Below, in pieces: positions 1 through 5,058 of a DNA stretch of 6,789 nucleotides; the stretch's first letter is position 1, and each line of letters opens with the position of its first letter. Source of the stretch: Euryarchaeota archaeon UBA39 (lineage in GTDB: Archaea; Thermoplasmatota; Poseidoniia; Poseidoniales; Thalassarchaeaceae); the NCBI GenBank assembly GCA_002503045.1, contig DAQW01000064.1:1-6789 (forward strand), in the 5' to 3' direction. A program made the translations under genes and the position numbers. Below the pieces are notes generated by a model, which had not been told where the DNA came from, searched no databases, and worked only from the letters and a program-made list of their open reading frames with translations.

Positions 1-1
1 G

Positions 2-973
2 TTTTCTTCTGAATGGCATTTCGCTGGACATGGCTCTGATTTGGCAGAATACAATGCTATCCCATTACCTCATATTGAAGGGCAAACAAGAGAGCCAATG
101 CTGTTTACTAAAACAGAAAATGGATTGAATTGTTTGTCGAATGTATGTACTCATAGAGGCATGATAATTCAATCTGAACCGTGTAAAAATAAGGTATTGC
201 AATGTCCTTATCATGGACGAACATTTGATCTAAATGGATTTTTCAAGAATATGCCTGCTTTCGAAGATGTTGAGAATTTTCCTTCAATTGAAGATAATTT
301 GAAGCAATTTCCCACTGGTGAATGGGCAGGACTAGTATTTGCTGGTGTTGAACCATCCAAAAAATTCGATGATTGGATTCATCCAATTAGTGAAAGGATG
401 GGATGGTGGGCAAATCAAAAACAAATGAAACGAGATAGAAGTCGAGACAGAGATTGGATCATAAATACCAATTGGGCCCTGTATGTCGACAATTATCTAG
501 AAGGTTTTCACATTCCATTTGTTCATTCTGATTTGAATGCAGTATTGGATTATGGTGATTATACCACAGAATTGTTTGATGGAGGAGTTCTCCAAATTGG
601 AATAGCCAGTGAAGGTGAACCTTTCTTTGATATTCCTAAAAATTCACCAGATCATGGAAAGAAAATTGCAGCATACTATTGGTGGTTATTTCCTGGATTG
701 ATGTTGAATATCTATCCTTGGGGAGTATCAGTGAACATTGTCGTTCCTGAAGCAGTAGACAAAACTCGAGTCATCTATCAAGGATATGTTACTGACCCTG
801 AAATGCTTGGAAAAGGGGCAGGTGGAGACCTTGACAAAGTCGAAATTGAAGACCAATTTGTAGTAGAAGGGTGTCTACGAGGAATCCATTCAAGTGCATA
901 TGATAGAGGACGTTATTCTCCTGAAATGGAACGGGGAGTTCATCACTTTCATACAATATTAACCAGAGAGTGA
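2..973 (+). CDS. Rieske [2Fe-2S] aromatic-ring-hydroxylating-type oxygenase, alpha subunit (5' end outside window)
   Basis: Rieske non-heme iron oxygenases use O2 and electrons from a reductase to hydroxylate or demethylate small substrates. The frame is open from base 2, and the residues before the TTG at 41 (FSSEWHFAGHGSDL) match the usual start of a Rieske domain. The gene is therefore truncated by the window edge, and the TTG is not its start. In the 323-residue visible part, the Rieske cluster ligands are C49-x-H51 and C68-x2-H71, spaced 16 residues apart. The C-terminal catalytic domain has DNYLEGFHIPFVH, giving iron ligands H170 and H175. The likely third ligand is D284 in the EIEDQF segment. 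The residue that bridges the two iron centres is Glu167 (E-x2-H-x4-H), where classical dioxygenases have Asp. No ferredoxin or reductase gene is in view. A SnoaL-like gene follows 41 bases downstream. The family call is firm; the substrate is unknown. Confidence 0.93.
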   Translation, partial: FSSEWHFAGHGSDLAEYNAIPLPHIEGQTREPMLFTKTENGLNCLSNVCTHRGMIIQSEPCKNKVLQCPYHGRTFDLNGFFKNMPAFEDVENFPSIEDNLKQFPTGEWAGLVFAGVEPSKKFDDWIHPISERMGWWANQKQMKRDRSRDRDWIINTNWALYVDNYLEGFHIPFVHSDLNAVLDYGDYTTELFDGGVLQIGIASEGEPFFDIPKNSPDHGKKIAAYYWWLFPGLMLNIYPWGVSVNIVVPEAVDKTRVIYQGYVTDPEMLGKGAGGDLDKVEIEDQFVVEGCLRGIHSSAYDRGRYSPEMERGVHHFHTILTRE

Positions 974-983
974 AATCCGACTG

Positions 984-991
984 AGTTAAAG
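984..991 (+). promoter_or_regulatory. Possible weak archaeal TATA box before the SnoaL-like gene
   Basis: The sequence AGTTAAAG is centred about 27 bases before the ATG at 1015. That is the position expected for a TATA box of a leaderless archaeal transcript. The match is weak, and the gene may instead be cotranscribed with the Rieske gene, whose stop is only 41 bases upstream. Confidence 0.25.
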
Positions 992-1014
992 ATAGAACCC
1001 TTGTCGTGTGATTC

Positions 1015-1362
1015 ATGTCAATCATAGCAGCATACAACGAAGCTTGGGAAAACGGAGATGTCGAAGCATTAGCAGAAATCATTCACGACGATTGTGTATT
1101 CAATCCACATGTAGGTGGAATTACAATGAGCAAATCAGACATTCTAGGTTTCGCTGGTGGCGAAGGGACACCTAGATCAGAAAATGAAAGAATACTATTC
1201 GAGAATGAAGAAGTAGGTGTAGCACACTCGATAGTACACTTCGCAAACGGATCTACTTCAGAAGCAGTAATGTCATTCATGCGGTTCAAAGATGGAAAAA
1301 TCATCTTAATGGAAACTGGAGCAACTCCTCTTTCTGATGATTACCAATTGATTGGAAATTAA
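1015..1362 (+). CDS. SnoaL-like / NTF2-fold small protein
   Basis: This 115-residue protein has the typical opening of the SnoaL/NTF2-like family: AYNEAWENGDVEALAEIIHDDCVFNPH, residues 6-32 with the helix-turn-helix W-x-N/G-D-x2-A-L pattern, then a strand carrying the cone-shaped pocket. Residues 84-100 form the closing strands (VMSFMRFKDGKIILME). Family members act as small cyclases, isomerases or binding subunits, or have no known activity, so no reaction can be named. The ATG at 1015 is the natural start. It has no Shine-Dalgarno, but a weak AT-rich element lies about 27 bases upstream. The gene follows the Rieske oxygenase on the same strand. The beta subunits of Rieske oxygenases share this fold, but at roughly 160-190 residues they are clearly longer. 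An accessory role to the oxygenase is only an inference. Confidence 0.8.
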   Translation: MSIIAAYNEAWENGDVEALAEIIHDDCVFNPHVGGITMSKSDILGFAGGEGTPRSENERILFENEEVGVAHSIVHFANGSTSEAVMSFMRFKDGKIILMETGATPLSDDYQLIGN

Positions 1363-1363
1363 T

Positions 1364-1783
1364 TCAATTAATTAATTCATTAAATTGGGTATTCTCTTCA
1401 CTTCCATATCTCATTGCTGCAATCTCTTCAACAGTACTGATGGTTAGTTCTATTGCATTGGCTCCAGAAACTTGCCATTTACTACCATCCATTGCAATCA
1501 ATTCATTTCGATCCTGGCTAAGGTGAATATTGGTATGAAAATGAACTGTTAAGACTTCTTTACAACTCATATTGGTTCCAGGATATATCGCATCAAAGGA
1601 AGATGGATCTTCTATTGATGTTACAAGATCTCTGACTCCTCTAGGCATTGGAATTTCTGTTCTTTCCTCAGCAACTAAAATCACTCCATCTTCATTGGGC
1701 ACCCAAGGTTGTTGAATCGATGCTGAAAGCCCGACGAGAAGAGAAATCAGAACTGCTAAGAGTGGAATTGTAGAACCGCTCAT
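1364..1783 (-). CDS. Small exported or membrane-anchored protein of unknown function
   Basis: I do not recognise this 139-residue protein. Residues 6-22 (IPLLAVLISLLVGLSAS) form one hydrophobic stretch that reads as a signal peptide or N-terminal anchor. A cleavage after SAS at residue 22 is plausible. The n-region has no positive charge, which is atypical for a signal peptide. There is no lipobox cysteine. The rest is a soluble, acidic domain that looks beta-rich. It includes TVHFHTNIHL (residues 79-88), where H81, H83 and H87 give an HxHx3H pattern that could bind metal. C74 is the only cysteine. The start at 1783 has no Shine-Dalgarno, but it has a good TATA-like box 26-27 bases upstream, which supports both the start and independent transcription. 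The gene is convergent with the SnoaL-like gene. Confidence 0.7.
   Translation of the reverse strand: MSGSTIPLLAVLISLLVGLSASIQQPWVPNEDGVILVAEERTEIPMPRGVRDLVTSIEDPSSFDAIYPGTNMSCKEVLTVHFHTNIHLSQDRNELIAMDGSKWQVSGANAIELTISTVEEIAAMRYGSEENTQFNELIN
1366..1377. repeat. AATT palindrome at a convergent gene junction
   Basis: AATTAATTAATT is a perfect 12-base palindrome. It overlaps the last codons of the minus-strand gene ending at 1364 and lies 3 bases beyond the stop of the plus-strand gene ending at 1362. The two genes are tail-to-tail with one base between them, so transcripts must overlap or stop here. No T-run of five or more follows on either strand, so a terminator role is possible but not shown. 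Confidence 0.4.
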
Positions 1784-1803
1784 AGGTCAAATTAACTGTT
1801 AGA

Positions 1804-1815
1804 TGATATGATATT
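1804..1815 (-). promoter_or_regulatory. Probable archaeal TATA box for the exported-protein gene
   Basis: Read on the minus strand this is AATATCATATCA, centred about 26-27 bases before the ATG at 1783. It sits in a 43-base gap after the SLOG-like gene. The position fits a leaderless archaeal transcript, and no Shine-Dalgarno precedes the ATG. Confidence 0.45.
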
Positions 1816-1826
1816 TTGTTCGTCGC

Positions 1827-2276
1827 TTATTCAACTTCACGAACTACAAGTGGAATACCACGTTCTTTAGCTAAATTAATCACAGTTCTTGTCCATTTAC
1901 TGGTAGGGCTGGGAAATGCAAGAATATGCGTTGCTGAATCTAATAGATTATCAGTAAGAGAAGTAGGGGCTTCTCCTCTACCTGAATCATGTAAACCCGG
2001 TCTTGGGTTATTCCATTGCTCTGAAAATACAATAAAAGGAATTGCGTGATTATTTGCCCATCTCTCGGCCAGATAATCTACTCCACTCGCTCCACCAACA
2101 ATTACTACATCAGGATAAGCCTCAGTTTCTATCCACTCTTCTATTGATTCTTCGATAACAGAATAGTCGTAAAATCGACTAGATCCAACAATGACGAGAT
2201 TAATCACACGTCCATCTTGATTGAGATCTTTTCCTCCGATTCGTTCAAGGTCTCTGGCTCCACTATGGCTGCTCAT
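1827..2276 (-). CDS. DUF2493/YspA-like SLOG-family nucleotide-binding protein
   Basis: This 149-residue protein has a Rossmann-like core typical of the SLOG superfamily, which binds nucleotides or nucleotide-derived ligands. The first strand and loop are VIVGSSRF (residues 28-35). The second is VIVGGASGVDYLAERWA (58-74), the diagnostic GGAxGxDxLA motif. The C-terminal part, HILAFPSPTSKWTRTV (117-132) to RGIPLVV (139-145), matches the AFP-G-T-x-I-A / GIPV-V end of the family. In DUF2493 proteins an AG-x-RN-x2-M motif normally lies between these. Here the segment reads GRGEAPTSLTDNLLD, so that motif is altered. About 22 residues precede the core; no internal ATG offers a shorter start. The gene has its own probable TATA box and follows a terminator, so it is likely a single-gene unit. 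The family is reasonably sure; the ligand is unknown. Confidence 0.8.
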   Translation of the reverse strand: MSSHSGARDLERIGGKDLNQDGRVINLVIVGSSRFYDYSVIEESIEEWIETEAYPDVVIVGGASGVDYLAERWANNHAIPFIVFSEQWNNPRPGLHDSGRGEAPTSLTDNLLDSATHILAFPSPTSKWTRTVINLAKERGIPLVVREVE

Positions 2277-2298
2277 ATGGGGCCATCACAATAGAATC

Positions 2299-2308
2299 GA
2301 ATAAATCC
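2299..2308 (-). promoter_or_regulatory. Probable archaeal TATA box for the SLOG-like gene
   Basis: On the minus strand this reads GATTTATTCG, centred 27-28 bases before the ATG at 2276. It lies in the 55-base gap after the ceramidase-like gene, just past a T-rich stretch. There is no Shine-Dalgarno before the ATG, which agrees with leaderless initiation. Confidence 0.4.
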
Positions 2309-2310
2309 TT

Positions 2311-2325
2311 TGAAAGAATAAAAAA
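2311..2325 (-). terminator. T-rich transcription terminator after the ceramidase-like gene
   Basis: On the minus strand the sequence is TTTTTTATTCTTTCA, with six T in a row starting six bases after the stop codon. Archaeal RNA polymerase terminates at such U-rich tracts without needing a hairpin. The location closes the leftward unit before the SLOG-like promoter. Confidence 0.45.
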
Positions 2326-2331
2326 TGAGAT

Positions 2332-3351
2332 TTATTCTGATTCCGAAGAATCTCGAATCTTTTCAGATACGAAATGAAGATAGAAACACCAAGTTGCAAA
2401 AGCGCAAAGAAGATGCCACAAACCATGAATTTGGAAAATTGAATCAGGGTGACAAAATTCTGACCCATCTTTACCAAAAGGCCAGATTAACATTCCAATA
2501 ATAAACGAACAGGTACCCATTACAAACCATTTCTGTGTTGGTCGATAAATGGATGGGGGTTTTGTTTCATTGACTAACAGAGAGAAGATCACAAAGGTTG
2601 CACATAAAGCAACAAGTTGCCAAGGCCAAGATGTAGAGAATGTCAATAATGCAAGAGTAATAGGGGCTGCACTAAGCATGAAAACTCTCTCAATTGAACC
2701 ATAAGAAGTACGTTCAAGATAAATTCGTAATTCAAAAATAATCCACAATCCGATACATTCTGCCCAAACAAAATCTCTGAAAAATCCAAAGCGGCGGAGT
2801 CCTTCACCAATCCCAATGATATCATCGCTATTTCTAAAGAACTCAATGCCCAATACTAAAACAGAAAGAAGAATGTGATTTCGAACAAATATTTCGTCAG
2901 ACCAACCAATAAATTCTCTCAATCGATATAGAACAGGGAAGAGGATGAAAACCAACATTCCACTCCAATCCAAAAAACCGCCAAAAACAGTTCTCGTACC
3001 GTGCATTGCAAAACTCCCAAGTCCAATAGAAATGACTGCTCCGGCATAAAGAACTGGAATTACTCCCCCTCGGGTGAAACCATTCATGTTGCTATTTTCT
3101 TGTTGATCGGTACGATGAAGAATCACTAAACCTACCACTACAAATGCAAGATTTGTCAAAGTGTTTACTGGTTCAAGAATTATACCTGATGCGAAACGCT
3201 CGCACCATGCAAATTCTCCTTCATCATAATTTCCAGCAGGCCAAGCATCCATCAGAGAGATAATTGTGTAAAGAACAAGAAATGAAATTGATGCAATTAA
3301 ACCAATAGTAAACCGTCTACCAAATCTGTTTAGAAACAATTTATCTTCCAT
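2332..3351 (-). CDS. Alkaline ceramidase-like integral membrane hydrolase (CREST superfamily)
   Basis: The family hydrolyses the amide bond of ceramides inside the membrane with a zinc centre. The 339-residue protein has multiple hydrophobic segments (first at about 14-35, last at about 306-327). It carries the family motifs in order: WCE (49-51); EPVNTLTN (60-67); S113-x3-H117 in GLGSFAMHGT; D128 eleven residues after H117; and H309-x3-H313 in HGLWH. The S/H/D spacing equals that of human ACER3 (S77, H81, D92; H217, H221), so H117, H309 and H313 are the expected zinc ligands. The D128-H309 interval is 181 residues against 125 in ACER3, enough for about two extra membrane helices. The gene starts 12 bases after the ABC-F stop, behind a G-rich Shine-Dalgarno-like site, so the two are cotranscribed. 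The substrate is uncertain, because archaea are not known to make ceramides. Confidence 0.88.
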   Translation of the reverse strand: MEDKLFLNRFGRRFTIGLIASISFLVLYTIISLMDAWPAGNYDEGEFAWCERFASGIILEPVNTLTNLAFVVVGLVILHRTDQQENSNMNGFTRGGVIPVLYAGAVISIGLGSFAMHGTRTVFGGFLDWSGMLVFILFPVLYRLREFIGWSDEIFVRNHILLSVLVLGIEFFRNSDDIIGIGEGLRRFGFFRDFVWAECIGLWIIFELRIYLERTSYGSIERVFMLSAAPITLALLTFSTSWPWQLVALCATFVIFSLLVNETKPPSIYRPTQKWFVMGTCSFIIGMLIWPFGKDGSEFCHPDSIFQIHGLWHLLCAFATWCFYLHFVSEKIRDSSESE

Positions 3352-3358
3352 CTTGAAG

Positions 3359-3363
3359 CCCCC
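3359..3363 (-). promoter_or_regulatory. Shine-Dalgarno-like site for the ceramidase-like gene
   Basis: On the minus strand GGGGG directly follows the ABC-F stop codon and lies 7 bases before the ATG at 3351, the right spacing for a ribosome binding site. It would pair with the CCUCC core of 16S rRNA with one G-U pair. It is the only such site seen before a gene in this window. Confidence 0.45.
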
Positions 3364-5007
3364 TTATTTCGATATTCTTCGAATAAATGTAGAGTAGTTT
3401 CCAGGGTGTACTTTCAATGTACCATCACTTGGAAGATGCCAAATTGTATTGCAAATCTGATCCAAGAAGAAACGATCGTGACTTACTATTACCAATGTAC
3501 CATCATATTGTGCAAGGGCATCTTCTAAGGCTTCTTTAGCTTGGATATCTAGATGATTTGTTGGTTCATCTAATAGCAATACATTGTTCTCTTCAAGTAG
3601 TAATTTTAGCATGGCGATTCTAGCACGTTCACCGCCACTAAGATCTGCTAATTTGGTAGAAACTTGTTCAGATGTAAACTGAAATTGGCCCAATAATGCA
3701 CGAATATCTCCATACTCCATTCGAGGTTTGAGTTTCTGGATTTGTTCAACTGGTGTTGCTTGAAAATCAAGAGTACGATGATCTTGATGGAAATAACCGA
3801 TTTGAACACCAGGGGGGACATCGATCTTTCCAGAATCCAAAGGAATTTCGCCAATTAATACTCGAAGAAGAGTTGTCTTTCCAGCTCCATTTCCACCAAC
3901 AATTCCAATTCTCTGACCTTTGGAAATTCCAACTCTTACATTATCAAGAAGAGGGCGATCTAGTCCTTCAAAGGTCAGCGTTGCTTCATCCAAATCTGCA
4001 ATTTCCATGCTTGCTTTATCTGTTGCAGTTAATTGGAAATGGAGATTCTTTCGTTGTCTAGGTTTAATCGATTTTAACCATCGAAGTTCTCCTTGAGCAC
4101 GATTCATCATGAATCTTTTCTGAGAAATTGATTTGTCATATTTGTTAGCTGATTTCATCGACTGAAGAGCTCCTTTCAACCGTTTGATCTCTTTCTCTGC
4201 TTTCTCAATCCTATCATCTAATGTCTGAAGGAAAAGTTCCTTCTGCTGTATAAATCTAGAATAATTTCCCTTGAATCCTTTGATTTTTGTATCAGCAACT
4301 TCAACAATATTATTTGCAACTTTGTCGAGGAAATATCGATCGTGACTTACGATTAATAATGCACCTTGAAAATCTAGAAGAAATTCTTCTAGCCATTCAA
4401 GAGTCTCGATATCAAGATGATTTGTTGGCTCATCAAGGAATAGAACATCGATGTCATCAAGACCAACTAGTTGACGGGCAAGAGCAACTTTTGCACGCTC
4501 GCCTCCTGAGAGACTCGAAAGAGGCATGTCCAATGGATGATGGCCTAATCCCAAACTTTCCATGATATTTTGTGCATGCCCCGCAGCATCCATTCCTCCA
4601 GATTTAGCCATCATAGATTGTAACTCAGAATAGCGATCCATCACCGGTTGCCAATCAGAATCATAGAATGATGGATCTGCCATTTGTGCTTCAATTGATG
4701 CAATCTCATTTTCTAGATCTTCAAATTGCCTTCCTCTACGTCCTAACTCCTGTTCAATTGTTGCATCTTCATCCAAATCTCGTATCTGAGTTAGGTATGC
4801 AATTCTTAGTCCTGGAGAGAATTTTATATCCCCCATATCGACTTTTTGATCTGAAATTAAATTGAGTAATGTAGTCTTACCTGAACCATTATGTCCAACG
4901 ATTCCTATTCTATCTCCTTCTTCAATTCGAAGAGATATTCCATCAAAGACAACTTTGGGCCCAAAGGCTTTGAAAATGTCATCGATGAGAATCAGTTCTC
5001 TCGTCAA
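3364..5007 (-). CDS. ABC-F family ATPase (translation factor / ribosome-associated type)
   Basis: ABC-F proteins are soluble tandem ATPases that bind the ribosomal E site and influence translation; some protect against antibiotics. The 547-residue protein has two complete nucleotide-binding domains and no membrane segments. Domain 1 has Walker A GHNGSGKTT (38-46), signature LSGGE (166-170), Walker B LFLDEP with catalytic E193, and H222 in SHDR. Domain 2 has GGNGAGKTT (371-379), LSGGE (456-460), LLLDEP with E481, and H510. The charged linker at about 250-330 is the ABC-F hallmark. There is no long C-terminal tail. The start is a TTG: the frame is open upstream only to 5043 and contains no ATG or GTG. 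It follows the lectin-like gene by 51 bases, with no TATA-like element at the expected distance, so cotranscription is likely. The subfamily (EttA, Uup or other) is not settled. Confidence 0.95.
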   Translation of the reverse strand: MTRELILIDDIFKAFGPKVVFDGISLRIEEGDRIGIVGHNGSGKTTLLNLISDQKVDMGDIKFSPGLRIAYLTQIRDLDEDATIEQELGRRGRQFEDLENEIASIEAQMADPSFYDSDWQPVMDRYSELQSMMAKSGGMDAAGHAQNIMESLGLGHHPLDMPLSSLSGGERAKVALARQLVGLDDIDVLFLDEPTNHLDIETLEWLEEFLLDFQGALLIVSHDRYFLDKVANNIVEVADTKIKGFKGNYSRFIQQKELFLQTLDDRIEKAEKEIKRLKGALQSMKSANKYDKSISQKRFMMNRAQGELRWLKSIKPRQRKNLHFQLTATDKASMEIADLDEATLTFEGLDRPLLDNVRVGISKGQRIGIVGGNGAGKTTLLRVLIGEIPLDSGKIDVPPGVQIGYFHQDHRTLDFQATPVEQIQKLKPRMEYGDIRALLGQFQFTSEQVSTKLADLSGGERARIAMLKLLLEENNVLLLDEPTNHLDIQAKEALEDALAQYDGTLVIVSHDRFFLDQICNTIWHLPSDGTLKVHPGNYSTFIRRISK

Positions 5008-5058
5008 TAGACCACAACCAAATGGAACGGCATCATTCGCCCCTCATGACACTTCGGG

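Noticed and set aside
3470..4440. Repeated stretches such as the GATCGTGACTTA and LDEPTNHLDI-coding sequences at about 3473/4339 and 3550/4414
   Set aside because: They are the matching H-loop and Walker B motifs of the two ABC-F nucleotide-binding domains, an expected internal duplication.
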